Part shown: piece after piece, positions 1-7,343 of the stretch | How the letters are laid out: each line of letters begins with the position of its first letter | Numbering within the stretch: the first letter of the stretch is position 1 | NCBI GenBank assembly: GCA_046703825.1 | Contig: JBJKSO010000031.1 | Span: 1 to 11,311, forward strand | Length of the DNA stretch: 11,311 bases | Reading direction: 5' to 3' | DNA from: JBJKSO01 sp046703825 | Lineage (GTDB): Bacteria; Chloroflexota; Dormibacteria; Aeolococcales; Bog-877 | The notes under the pieces: model-generated | The model's database searches: none | Told to the model about the DNA's origin: nothing | Seen by the model: only the letters and a program-made list of their open reading frames with translations | Made by a program: the position numbers and the translations under genes

Positions 1-1
1 G

Positions 2-1765
2 GTGTGGGGGGTATCGCTGCTGCTGCGCGAACACCGGCAGCTGACCGCAGTGGACGGGCGCGACTGCGCCTTGGCGGCGCTGCTGGTGGCGGCGGCGCTG
101 GCGGTGCGCCTGGGCAGCCCGATCTTCCCCGACTTCCTGCAGGGCCACCTCGTCGTGACCGGCTCAGTGGCGGCGCCGGCCGGGGTCCACCGGCCGCCGA
201 CCAAGGAGGTGCTCGGCATCGGCGCCTGGGGGCTGGGCTACCCCTACAACAGCACCGGCTGCACCGACGTCCCGCTGGGTCCTCACAACAGCGAGGTGCG
301 CCGCTGCGGCTTCGTGTTCGACGAGGTCTACTTCCCGGTCGACGCTCTGAAGGACCTCAAGGGCGTCGACTACTTCGACCCCGAGCCGCCCCTCACCAAG
401 CTCATCATCGCGGGAGGGATCAGCTGGCTCGGCTTCAACCCCTGGGGCTGGCGGATCATGTCCGCGATCTTCGGCAGCCTGCTGGTGGGCCTGCTCTACT
501 TCCTCGCCCGCCGGCTCTGGCGCGGATCGCGCTGGTTCCCGTTCCTGGCTGCCCTGTTCCTGAGCCTGGACGGCCTGGAGTTGGTCGACTCCCGCACCGG
601 CGTGATCGACATCTTCGCCACCTTCTTCGTGGTGCTGGCCTACTGGATGTTCCTGCTGCACTGGCACGCTCGCACGCCCCGGCAATGGCGCTGGACCCTC
701 TACCTGACCGCGCTGGCATCGGGGCTGGGCCTGGCCTGCAAGGCGGACATCATCCCCGCGATCGTGCTGATGGCGCTGTTGCTGCTGGGGCGCTGGCTGC
801 GTCCGCGGCTGAGCTGGCGCGGGCTCTCCGGGCGGGGAGGCAACTGGCTATTGCCACCGCCCGCCGACGACCCGGACGAGTGGGCGCGGCGCGCCATGGT
901 GCGAGGCCTGGGATGGGGCTGGCACTACCTGGCCGGCGTGCTGCTGATCGGCTTCGTCTTCTACCTCTCCTTCTTCCGTTACTGGACCACCGCGCACTCG
1001 CTCTACGTCAACTTCGCCAACACGAGGGGCCCGGCCGCCACCTGCACGTCGCTGACCACCAAGGCGTCCAGTTGCGACCTGCCGGTGGCGATGCCGCTGG
1101 CCGAGCACCACCTCGGCCCGGTCCACATCTGGCTTCCCCGCGGCTTCAACCCGCTCCAGTCGGTGGTCGACGTCGAGATGGACAGCCTCGGCGGCCTCAG
1201 CTACCAGGCCACGCTCAAGGCCACCCACCCGTTCTCTTCGCCGTACTACAGCTGGCCGCTCGACGGCCACCCGGTGCTCTACTACGCCAACTACAACTCC
1301 AACGGTGTTGCCAGCGTCAACGGCCAGACCGTATCCAACTACGCCTGGATCAACGACATGGGCAACCCGATCATCTTGTGGGGCGGGCTGGGCGCGTTGG
1401 CGGTCTGCCTCTTCTGGGTGGTGCGCCGGCGGGACTGGCCAGCCTGGTTCATCCTGCTCGGCTTTCTCTTCGACTGGCTGCTGCTGTGGTCCTGGCCCTC
1501 GCGGATCCTCTTCTTCTACGAGTATTTGGAGACGCTACCGTTCGTCTGCCTCGCCCTCGCCTACGTCTGCGCTCGGATGGTGGGCTGGCGAACTTCGGTG
1601 CAGCTGGGTCGGGCGCGGCTGGGTCCCTTCAGCCTGGCGCCGCTGACCGGGGCGGTGATGCTGGCGGTGATCTTGGGGTTCGCGTACTTCTACCCGCTCT
1701 GGACCGGTCAGCCCATCCCCTCGACCGACTTCTACCAGCACATCTGGCTGCCCGGCTGGTACTGA
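2..1765 (+). CDS. PMT-family (GT39) protein O-mannosyltransferase, possibly 5'-truncated
   Basis: Polytopic integral membrane glycosyltransferase of the dolichyl/polyprenyl-phosphate-mannose:protein mannosyltransferase family. It would transfer mannose from a lipid-linked donor to exported proteins on the outer face of the membrane. Seen: a first hydrophobic segment around residues 22-38, then an outward loop ending in the acidic pair Asp107-Glu108 (FDEVYF), the catalytic-type motif of the family's first loop. Next come EPPLTK at 128-133 (usually HPPLGK) and a run of membrane helices. The PMT C-terminal signature THPFSSPYYSWPL lies at 408-420, followed by SRILFFYEY near the last helices. The 587 residues approach a complete bacterial Pmt. 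The GTG at base 2 gives a plausible cytoplasmic N-terminus, but the reading frame reaches the window edge, so the true start may lie upstream. Paired cysteines C87/C102 and C348/C358 sit in predicted exported loops. Family call firm; the sugar and acceptor are inferred. Confidence 0.85.
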   Translation: MWGVSLLLREHRQLTAVDGRDCALAALLVAAALAVRLGSPIFPDFLQGHLVVTGSVAAPAGVHRPPTKEVLGIGAWGLGYPYNSTGCTDVPLGPHNSEVRRCGFVFDEVYFPVDALKDLKGVDYFDPEPPLTKLIIAGGISWLGFNPWGWRIMSAIFGSLLVGLLYFLARRLWRGSRWFPFLAALFLSLDGLELVDSRTGVIDIFATFFVVLAYWMFLLHWHARTPRQWRWTLYLTALASGLGLACKADIIPAIVLMALLLLGRWLRPRLSWRGLSGRGGNWLLPPPADDPDEWARRAMVRGLGWGWHYLAGVLLIGFVFYLSFFRYWTTAHSLYVNFANTRGPAATCTSLTTKASSCDLPVAMPLAEHHLGPVHIWLPRGFNPLQSVVDVEMDSLGGLSYQATLKATHPFSSPYYSWPLDGHPVLYYANYNSNGVASVNGQTVSNYAWINDMGNPIILWGGLGALAVCLFWVVRRRDWPAWFILLGFLFDWLLLWSWPSRILFFYEYLETLPFVCLALAYVCARMVGWRTSVQLGRARLGPFSLAPLTGAVMLAVILGFAYFYPLWTGQPIPSTDFYQHIWLPGWY

Positions 1766-1778
1766 GCTTGGGCGAGGT

Positions 1779-1833
1779 CGGCCCCGGGAGGCACGGCAAG
1801 CTCTTCTCCGCTCCCGGCAGAGCGGGCGGGCCG
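1779..1833 (+). other. Possible stem-loop in the leader before the second gene
   Basis: The 76-base gap after the mannosyltransferase contains nested inverted repeats. CGGCC (1779-1783) can pair with GGCCG (1829-1833), and CCGGGAG (1784-1790) with CTCCCGG (1811-1817), with an 11-nt bulge on one side. The structure ends 8 nt before the ATG at 1842. There is no T-tract, so it is not a classical terminator. It could be a read-through RNA element or chance pairing in GC-rich DNA. No -10 box and no Shine-Dalgarno sequence are visible in this gap. Confidence 0.25.
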
Positions 1834-1841
1834 ATCTCCCC

Positions 1842-4055
1842 ATGACCGCCCTGGCGTTGCTGGTCTATTGGGTGCTGGTGGGCCTAGCCGGCCTTGTCCT
1901 GTCCGATCTGATCCCCCTCGATTGGCGTCTCACCGAACGCCTCGCCGCCTCGCTGCTGCTGGGCCTGGTCGCCAGCACCATGGCCAGCTTCGGGCTCTCG
2001 CTGTGGTGGGGTATCGGGGCTGCGGCGGCGTTGGCGGGGCCGGCCCTGGTGGCGCTGGCGGCGCTGCTGGTGGGATGGCGGCGCTGGTTGGCCCGGGGGA
2101 TGCGCCCCGCCGCCTCCCTGAGCTACCTCCGGAGTCGAATCAAGGACCAGCCGCTGGGCTGGGAGCTGGCGGCGTTCTTGGTGCTGGGGGCGGCGCTCTT
2201 CTTCATCTTCAGCCGCGCTCTGGTGGCCGGACCGACGGGGATCAGCGCCGGGTACCCGACCGTCTGGGCCGACTGGTCGGTGCACGCGAGCTACGTGCAG
2301 AGCTTCTTCGTCGGCCACAACCTGCCCCCGCAGGACACCCTGGAGGCGGGGACAGGCCTTCGCTACCCCTTCATAGTCGATTTCCAACCCGCCCTGCTGG
2401 AGGAGCTGGGCCAGAACCTGGTCGGGGCCATGGTGGTTCCTTCATGGCTCCTGAGCTGGGCTGCGACGCTGCTGGTCTGGCACCTCGCCTGGCGGGTCAC
2501 CCGCCGGCCCGGGGTGGCGAGCCTGGCCGTGGCCCTGGTGCTCTTCGGGGGGGGCCTGGGATTCGTGGGTCTCTATGGGGACGGCTGCCAGCAGCTGGCC
2601 GCCACCACCGCCGGCTTCAAAGCCGGCAGCTGCACCAGCCTCAGCGCCCAGACGCCCGCGGCGGTCGCGGCCTGGATCGGCCACCTCCCCACCGAACTCA
2701 CCCATCTGGCCCGCTCCTACGACGGACAGTCTCAGGCCCACCCACCCTTGGCCGACCTCCAGTGGTACGAGCCGCTGCTCGCTTTCTGGTTGCCCCAGCG
2801 AGACTTCGCCTTCGGGATGGGCCTGGTGGCGCTGATCTCGATCCTGCTCTGGCAAGCGCGGGAAGGGGCGGTGGGTCTGGGGCTTGCCGCCGGGATCGCG
2901 GGGGCGGCGCTTCCCTGGCTCAACCCCTTTGGCTACCCAGTGGTTGGGCTGGTGGGGCTCGCCTGGCTCTGGCGCCGGAGGCACCGCCGGCGCCTGCTTG
3001 CCTTCCTGGTCCCCCTCCTCCTGCTGGGGCTGCCGCGCCTGGCCTACATCCTGCTCGGCCCGCACGGGCAGCTGGCCAATCCGCTCGGCGCCAACCTCTT
3101 TCCCCAAGTGGAGCTGGGCTGGCTCTCCAACTCGGGGCGCGGCTGCACGGCCGCCCAGCTGGCGGCGGGGTGCAACTCCCTCTACCTCCCGGGAGCGTCC
3201 GCGGCCGCCGTGGGCGAGTACCTGGTCCTCACCCTGGCTCGGCCCGGGTTCTGGGGGGGTGTGGCCGGCTTCTGGCTGGCCAACACCGGGGTGTTCCTGC
3301 TCCTGGGCGCGCTCTTGCTCTGGCCCCGCCGCCTGGGAGCAGGCTGGGTGGAGGAGCGGGACCGGCTTGGACTGCTGAACTTCGCCGCCCCCTACTGGGG
3401 GGTGTTTCTGGTGGCCAACGTGCTGGTCACCCAGTCCTGGAGCTGGGACAACACCAAGCTATTCCAGTACTGGTATTTGGGTGCGTCCATCCCCGTGGCG
3501 TGGCTGCTGGTGGTTTCGGCAAATCGACGCATCACCAAGGTGGCCGCCGGGCTGGTCGCCGTGTCGCTGGTGCTGGCGGGCGTCCTCAGCCTGACCATGG
3601 CGCTGGAGGGTCAGAGCTCACTCCGGCAGGCGGCCCCGGCCTCCACCCAGCTGGACTGGGCTGGCCACCAAGAGCTCGAGGTCGCGGCCGCGGTGCGCCG
3701 CCGCACCAGCCCGCGAGCCGTCTTCCTCACCGAGGGACAGCCCAACGATCCGGTCGCGGTGCTGGCGGGCCGACCTCTAGTGCTCGGGTACGCGGCTTGG
3801 CTTTGGAGCTACGGGCAGCCCCTCAAGGCGCGCTACGCGGCCGTCCGCCGCATCTACGCAGGTTGTACAACCGGGTCGCGCTGCCCGGTTCCGGAGCTGC
3901 TCCGCCGCTACCGTGTGTCTTACGTGGAGTTCGAGCCCGGCGACTACAACCAAGTCACAGTCAACCTGAGTTGGTTCGAGCACCAGCACCTGCCGGTGCT
4001 GGTGCGCACTTCCCAGTATCTGATCTTGGACGTCCGCGGCCTGTGGCCCAGCTAG
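1842..4055 (+). CDS. Uncharacterised polytopic membrane protein, GT-C glycosyltransferase-like
   Basis: A 737-residue protein with about a dozen hydrophobic segments and a C-terminal soluble tail (about 600-737). I do not recognise a named enzyme. Seen: an outward loop with Asp144-x3-His148 (DWSVH), then NLPPQDTLEAG (160-170) and YPFIVDFQPALL (175-186). Later comes WSWDNTKLFQYWYLG, and in the tail PNDPVAVLAGRPLVLGY. From memory, these D-x3-H, YPF-x2-DF and W-D-N-x-K motifs recur in large bacterial membrane proteins of unknown function that are usually placed with lipid-linked sugar transferases of GT-C fold. An acidic residue in the first outward loop fits that. Neighbours on both sides are mannosyltransferase-like, supporting a role in envelope glycan or glycoprotein assembly. 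Three close cysteine pairs (C249/C264, C435/C444, C675/C681) may form disulphides outside the cell. The ATG at 1842 follows a 76-nt gap without a Shine-Dalgarno sequence. The 3' end overlaps the next gene by 13 nt. Confidence 0.75.
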   Translation: MTALALLVYWVLVGLAGLVLSDLIPLDWRLTERLAASLLLGLVASTMASFGLSLWWGIGAAAALAGPALVALAALLVGWRRWLARGMRPAASLSYLRSRIKDQPLGWELAAFLVLGAALFFIFSRALVAGPTGISAGYPTVWADWSVHASYVQSFFVGHNLPPQDTLEAGTGLRYPFIVDFQPALLEELGQNLVGAMVVPSWLLSWAATLLVWHLAWRVTRRPGVASLAVALVLFGGGLGFVGLYGDGCQQLAATTAGFKAGSCTSLSAQTPAAVAAWIGHLPTELTHLARSYDGQSQAHPPLADLQWYEPLLAFWLPQRDFAFGMGLVALISILLWQAREGAVGLGLAAGIAGAALPWLNPFGYPVVGLVGLAWLWRRRHRRRLLAFLVPLLLLGLPRLAYILLGPHGQLANPLGANLFPQVELGWLSNSGRGCTAAQLAAGCNSLYLPGASAAAVGEYLVLTLARPGFWGGVAGFWLANTGVFLLLGALLLWPRRLGAGWVEERDRLGLLNFAAPYWGVFLVANVLVTQSWSWDNTKLFQYWYLGASIPVAWLLVVSANRRITKVAAGLVAVSLVLAGVLSLTMALEGQSSLRQAAPASTQLDWAGHQELEVAAAVRRRTSPRAVFLTEGQPNDPVAVLAGRPLVLGYAAWLWSYGQPLKARYAAVRRIYAGCTTGSRCPVPELLRRYRVSYVEFEPGDYNQVTVNLSWFEHQHLPVLVRTSQYLILDVRGLWPS
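3980..4005 (+). other. Perfect 11-bp hairpin with TGCC loop inside a coding 3' end
   Basis: GCACCAGCACC (3980-3990), loop TGCC, then GGTGCTGGTGC (3995-4005): a perfect 11-bp stem in the last codons of the large membrane protein. It ends 37 nt before the proposed GTG start of the next gene. No T-run follows, so it is not a standard terminator. It could modulate read-through or coupled translation, or it may be a by-product of the codons (EHQHLPVLVR). Confidence 0.45.
4035..4053 (+). repeat. Gene-junction repeat, copy 1
   Basis: CGCGGCCTGTGGCCCAGCT at the end of the large membrane protein gene matches 5135-5153 at 17 of 19 bases, exactly 1100 bases away. It contains the proposed GTG start (4043) of the next gene and runs into the stop codon TAG (4053-4055). 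In both copies the upstream protein ends RGLWxS and the downstream protein begins VAQL. Confidence 0.55.
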
Positions 4056-5155
4056 CGCTCCCCGGCGTCCGCCAGCCCATCCGCTCCTTCTCCTGGATGG
4101 GGGCGGTCTTCTCCCATTCCGCGCTGGTGGCCCTGGGGCTGGTTCTGGCGCTGGGCGGCGGGCTCTCTATAGCCGGGATCACCAACGCGCTGAGCAACTG
4201 GGACACCCACTGGTACCTGCTGGTGGCGGCACATGGCTACCCGAGCCAGCTGGCACCGCAGTGGGCCTACCTTCCGCTCTACCCGCTACTGGTCGCTGTC
4301 CCCATGTTTCTCGGGGTTCCTGCCCTGGTGGCGGGGCTGGCGGTCAGCGTGATCGCCGTGGCGGTGGTGGCCCTGCTCCTGCCCCGCCTCAGCGCCGACG
4401 AGGTGGGCGCCGAGGGCGCGGGCTGGGCTCCCTGGCTTTTGCTGCTCTCCCCGTTCGGCTTCTTCTTCGCCGCCGCCTACACCGAGGCGCTCTTCTTCGC
4501 TTTGGTCATAGCCGCCATGCTCTGCGCCCGCCGCGGACGCTTCGGCTGGGCATGCATGCTGGCAGCCCTTGCCACCGCCACCCGGCTGGGCGGCGCGGCC
4601 CTGCTGCCCGCCCTGCTGCTGGAGCTGGCCCAGCAGTGCGACTGGAGCTGGGCCCGGATGCGGGGCCGCCTGCTGCCGTTCCTGCTGGTGCCGGCGGCGG
4701 GGCTCTGCCTGCTTTTGGTGGCTTGGCTGGTCACGGGCGACCCGCTGGCCATGGTCCATTCCGAGTCCCGCTTCTTCGGGATATCGCTGGATTGGCCGTG
4801 GGCCGGGTTCCTAACCACCTGGGGTTCTGCCATCGGCGGCTCCGCGGTCCAGCGGGCCGCCTTCCAGCCCGAGGTGGTGTCAGGCCTGCTGGGGCTGCCG
4901 CTGGTGCTTTTGGCGGCGTGGCGGCTGCGTCCTCTTTACTCCGTCTTCATGGGGCTCAGCTGGCTCCTGGCCATCTCGCTTGACTTCTGGCGCAGCGTGC
5001 CTCGCTACGAATTTGCCTTCTTCCCGCTGATCTTCCTGGTGGTGGAGGCGAGCCGGGGTCGGCGCGCTTGGGTGCGCTGGCTCTTGCTGCTGGCCGGTGC
5101 CGCCTCGATGACCTACGGGACCACCGTCTTCGCGCGCGGGCTGTGGCTCAGCTGA
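4043..5155 (+). CDS. PIG-V-like (GPI mannosyltransferase 2 family) membrane mannosyltransferase
   Basis: Polytopic membrane glycosyltransferase resembling the Mannosyl_trans2/PIG-V family, which uses lipid-phosphate mannose as donor at the membrane. Seen, counting from the GTG at 4043: first hydrophobic segment about 25-47, then the family's first-loop signature W53-D54-T-H-W57-Y58, GY at 65-66 and LPLYPLL at 77-83. These match the usual WD-x2-WY...GY...PLYP arrangement. About eight further hydrophobic segments follow, with little soluble sequence. I chose GTG 4043 (370 residues) because it overlaps the previous stop by 13 nt in exactly the pattern of the next junction. ATG 4097 (352 residues) is the alternative and still includes every motif. 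Neither start has a clear Shine-Dalgarno sequence. Bacterial homologues are mostly uncharacterised; the sugar and acceptor are inferred from family and neighbours. The 3' end overlaps the amidohydrolase gene by 13 nt. Confidence 0.8.
   Translation: MAQLALPGVRQPIRSFSWMGAVFSHSALVALGLVLALGGGLSIAGITNALSNWDTHWYLLVAAHGYPSQLAPQWAYLPLYPLLVAVPMFLGVPALVAGLAVSVIAVAVVALLLPRLSADEVGAEGAGWAPWLLLLSPFGFFFAAAYTEALFFALVIAAMLCARRGRFGWACMLAALATATRLGGAALLPALLLELAQQCDWSWARMRGRLLPFLLVPAAGLCLLLVAWLVTGDPLAMVHSESRFFGISLDWPWAGFLTTWGSAIGGSAVQRAAFQPEVVSGLLGLPLVLLAAWRLRPLYSVFMGLSWLLAISLDFWRSVPRYEFAFFPLIFLVVEASRGRRAWVRWLLLLAGAASMTYGTTVFARGLWLS
5135..5153 (+). repeat. Gene-junction repeat, copy 2
   Basis: CGCGGGCTGTGGCTCAGCT is the second copy of the junction sequence at 4035-4053 (two mismatches). 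It contains the GTG at 5143 proposed as the start of the amidohydrolase and leads into the TGA (5153-5155) of the mannosyltransferase. The 13-nt overlap length is the same as at the first copy. Confidence 0.55.
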
Positions 5156-5988
5156 CCGACATCCACTGCCACGTGCTGCCCCCGGGGCTGCACCGCCCCC
5201 CGGGCGCGGCCTGGGAGGACCTCTGGTTTGCCGCCTGCCACGCGTCCGAGAGCCGGCGCTTCGCGGATGCCGCCCAGGCCCTGGCGGCGGCTCGGGAGGC
5301 CGGGCTGGAGCGGGTGGTGATCTGCGGCTGGCCGTTCCGCGACCCGGGGCTCTTGCGGGAGGTGAACGACTACGTTGCCGCCGAGGCGGCCGGAATGCCG
5401 GGCCAGGTGCTGGGGCTGGCTACCGTGAACCCCGCCTCGCCCGGGGCCGGCCTCGAGTTGGAACGCTGCCGAGGTCTGGGTTTGGTTGGCCTGGGCGAGA
5501 TCAACGCCGACGCGCAGCACTTCGATCTGGAGTTCGCGGGAGAGCTCCGCAGGACGCTCTTGAGTTGCGGCGAGATGGGGTGGCCCGTGCTGCTGCACAG
5601 CAGCGAGCCGGTGGGCCACGACTACGCGGGCAAGGGGACCGCCAGCCCGGGCCGTCTTTGGCCCTTCCTCGAGGCCTGGCTGGAGCAGGACCCACGCAGC
5701 CGGGTCTGCCTCGCCCACCTCGGGGGAGGCCTGCCCTTCTACGGCTACATGCCCGAGGTGGCAGCGCTGTGTCGCCGACTCTGGTTCGACACCGCCGCCA
5801 TCCCCTACCTCTACCGCCCCTCCGTGCTGGGCTGGCTGGGGTCCAACCTGGGCGCTGACCGTCTGTGTTTCGGCAGTGACTTTCCGCTCTTGGCCCCCCG
5901 CCGCTATCTGCCCTTCCTCGAGGTGCTGGGTGAGCGCGAGCGGGACGCGGTCTGCCGTGGGGGTCCGGCAGGCTGGCTGGGCGGTTGA
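5143..5988 (+). CDS. Amidohydrolase_2-family metal-dependent hydrolase (TIM barrel)
   Basis: A 281-residue cytoplasmic protein of the amidohydrolase superfamily (Amidohydrolase_2 / TIM-barrel type), which uses one or two divalent metals for hydrolysis or decarboxylation of small substrates. Seen: the N-terminal metal motif D6-I-H8-C-H10, E119 in GLGEI, H152 in LLHSSE, H192 in LAHLGGG and D246 in FGSDFP. This is the full set of expected metal and catalytic positions in the right order, so the enzyme is probably active. The substrate cannot be read from sequence. The GTG at 5143 places the DIHCH motif at residue 6, normal for the family, and overlaps the upstream stop by 13 nt. The frame stays open upstream, but that part would only be shadow coding of the mannosyltransferase. 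Its place between two glycosyltransferases is unusual and hints at processing of a sugar or its precursor, but this is only an inference. Confidence 0.85.
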   Translation: MAQLTDIHCHVLPPGLHRPPGAAWEDLWFAACHASESRRFADAAQALAAAREAGLERVVICGWPFRDPGLLREVNDYVAAEAAGMPGQVLGLATVNPASPGAGLELERCRGLGLVGLGEINADAQHFDLEFAGELRRTLLSCGEMGWPVLLHSSEPVGHDYAGKGTASPGRLWPFLEAWLEQDPRSRVCLAHLGGGLPFYGYMPEVAALCRRLWFDTAAIPYLYRPSVLGWLGSNLGADRLCFGSDFPLLAPRRYLPFLEVLGERERDAVCRGGPAGWLGG

Positions 5989-6008
5989 GCTCGGGCGCTG
6001 GATTCTTG

Positions 6009-6034
6009 TCCCCACAATCGCTCTCGCCACAATC
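6009..6034 (+). repeat. Tandem 11-nt repeat just upstream of the GT-B gene ATG
   Basis: Two copies of TCsCCACAATC (6009-6019 and 6024-6034, one mismatch) with a 15-nt period. The second contains CACAAT (6028-6033), which ends exactly 8 nt before ATG 6042, the same spacing as the two -10 boxes found near 10900. CACAAT matches TATAAT at four of six positions, so an internal weak promoter is possible but unproven. If translation starts at TTG 5985 instead, the repeat simply encodes SPQSLSPQSP. Confidence 0.3.
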
Positions 6035-6041
6035 CCCGGCG

Positions 6042-7343
6042 ATGCTGCCTGCAGGCCTGCCGCTTGCCTTCGCCCTCATCTCCATGGAGGGCCCGGACGA
6101 GTACAGCCAGGCTGGCGGGCTCGGCGTCCGGGTTGCCCAGCTGGCCCGCGCGCTGGCCGCGATGGGAGAGGAGACCCACGTCTTCTTTGTCGGCGACCCG
6201 GGCCTTCCCGCCCGGGATCGCAGCCAGGGGGTGCACTGGCAGCGACTGGCCCAGGGCATCTCCGGCGAGTACCCGGCCGGGGTGTACTCGGGCGAGGAGC
6301 TCAAGTGGACCTTCCTACAGGCCAGATTCCCAAGCTGGCTGGTGGGGGAGTGGGTCGCCCGCCGGCTGGACGAGGGCAAGCTGCCGGTTCTCATGTTCGA
6401 GGACTGGCAGACCGCCGGCTGGGCGCAGTCCTGCGCCAGTCTGCTGGAGCGGTCCGGCTGGCGCCGGCGCTGCCTGCTGGTCTGGAACGCCAACAACCAG
6501 TTCGGCTTTCAGCGCATGGACTGGGTGGGGCTGGCCGACAGCTGCGCCGTCACCACGGTCAGCAAGTACATGCGGCTGCTGGTGCAGCGCCAGGGGGTGG
6601 ACCCGGTGGTAATCCCCAACGGCATCCCCGAGCAGAGCCTGCGGCCGCCCGACGCTGAAGCGGTCGAGGGGCTGCGGGCAGCGGCGGCTCCGAAGCAGGT
6701 CCTGCTCAAGGTGGGGCGCTTTCACCCGGACAAGCGCTGGCTGCAGGCGGTGGGGGCGGTGGCCCTGCTTCGTACCGCCGGGCGTCCGGTCCGGATGCTG
6801 GTGCGCGGCGCGGGTGAGGCCTACGGGGAGAGGGTGCGCGCGGAGGTCGTGCGGCTGGGCCTGCGGCTCGAGGTCTGGCCCGACCCGGTTCCTAGCTGGC
6901 ACGAGCTGGCGCGAGCCCTGGCCAGTACCCCCGAGGTCGATGTGCTGGAGCTGGCCCGTTTCTTGCCTGAGGCGCTGCTCCCGCCCATGTACGCGGCCTC
7001 GCTGGCGGTGCTGGCCAACTCGGGCTTCGAGCCCTTCGGGTTGGTGGGGCTGGAGGCGATGGCCGCGGGCGGCGTGGCGGTGGTCGGCGCCACCGGAGAG
7101 GACTATGCCCGCCACCTCTACAACGCTCTCGTGATCGAGACCGGGGATGCGGCGGAACTGGCCGCCGCGGTCGGAGCGTTGGAGTCGGATCCCGCCCGGA
7201 CCGGACGCCTGCGCCAGGCCGCCGCCTACGTTGCCTCCACTTACACCTGGCCCACCGTGATCAATGGCGACCTTTTGCCCCGGCTGCCCTTGGTGGCACG
7301 ACTGCAGAGGGTGGACTGGCCCGGTTCCGAACTGGCCTCTTGA
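6042..7343 (+). CDS. GT-B fold glycosyltransferase (GT4/GT5-like, group 1)
   Basis: A 433-residue nucleotide-sugar-dependent glycosyltransferase, probably cytoplasmic or membrane-peripheral. Seen, counting from ATG 6042: the N-terminal Rossmann domain opens with LPLAFALISMEGP and carries AGGLGVRVAQLARAL (24-38), the glycine-rich loop shared with starch/glycogen synthase-like enzymes. The inter-domain VIPNGI is at 190-195. The C-terminal domain has LKVGRFHPDKRW (222-233), and NSGFEPFGLVGLEAMAAGG (326-344) holds the E-x7-E pair E330/E338 that binds the nucleotide sugar in GT4 enzymes. The intact motifs suggest activity; donor and acceptor are unknown. ATG 6042 gives a compact N-terminus at the first strand. 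The frame also opens at TTG 5985, overlapping the previous stop as TTGA, which would add 19 residues with an SPQSLSPQSP repeat. That option mirrors the next junction and cannot be excluded. The 3' end overlaps the MFS gene by 4 nt. Confidence 0.85.
   Translation: MLPAGLPLAFALISMEGPDEYSQAGGLGVRVAQLARALAAMGEETHVFFVGDPGLPARDRSQGVHWQRLAQGISGEYPAGVYSGEELKWTFLQARFPSWLVGEWVARRLDEGKLPVLMFEDWQTAGWAQSCASLLERSGWRRRCLLVWNANNQFGFQRMDWVGLADSCAVTTVSKYMRLLVQRQGVDPVVIPNGIPEQSLRPPDAEAVEGLRAAAAPKQVLLKVGRFHPDKRWLQAVGAVALLRTAGRPVRMLVRGAGEAYGERVRAEVVRLGLRLEVWPDPVPSWHELARALASTPEVDVLELARFLPEALLPPMYAASLAVLANSGFEPFGLVGLEAMAAGGVAVVGATGEDYARHLYNALVIETGDAAELAAAVGALESDPARTGRLRQAAAYVASTYTWPTVINGDLLPRLPLVARLQRVDWPGSELAS

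Noticed and set aside
177..196. Inverted repeat CGGCCGG/CCGGCCG in the first gene
   Set aside because: A 7-bp GC-only stem within coding sequence with no positional logic; likely composition.
2610..2627. Palindrome GCCGGCTT-CA-AAGCCGGC as an internal terminator
   Set aside because: It is inside a conserved open frame, is not followed by a T-run, and short GC palindromes are expected by chance at this composition.
1868..4040. Long open frame upstream of and in frame with the PIG-V-like gene
   Set aside because: Its translation is low-complexity Gly/Ala/Pro/Arg-rich sequence typical of a shifted frame in GC-rich DNA. The other frame encodes a coherent membrane protein. Only the part from about 4043 is real.
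5113..6030. Long minus-strand open frame opposite the amidohydrolase gene
   Set aside because: Its sequence is rich in Pro, Gly, Arg and Gln without family motifs. The plus strand has a complete set of amidohydrolase metal ligands, so this is a shadow frame.
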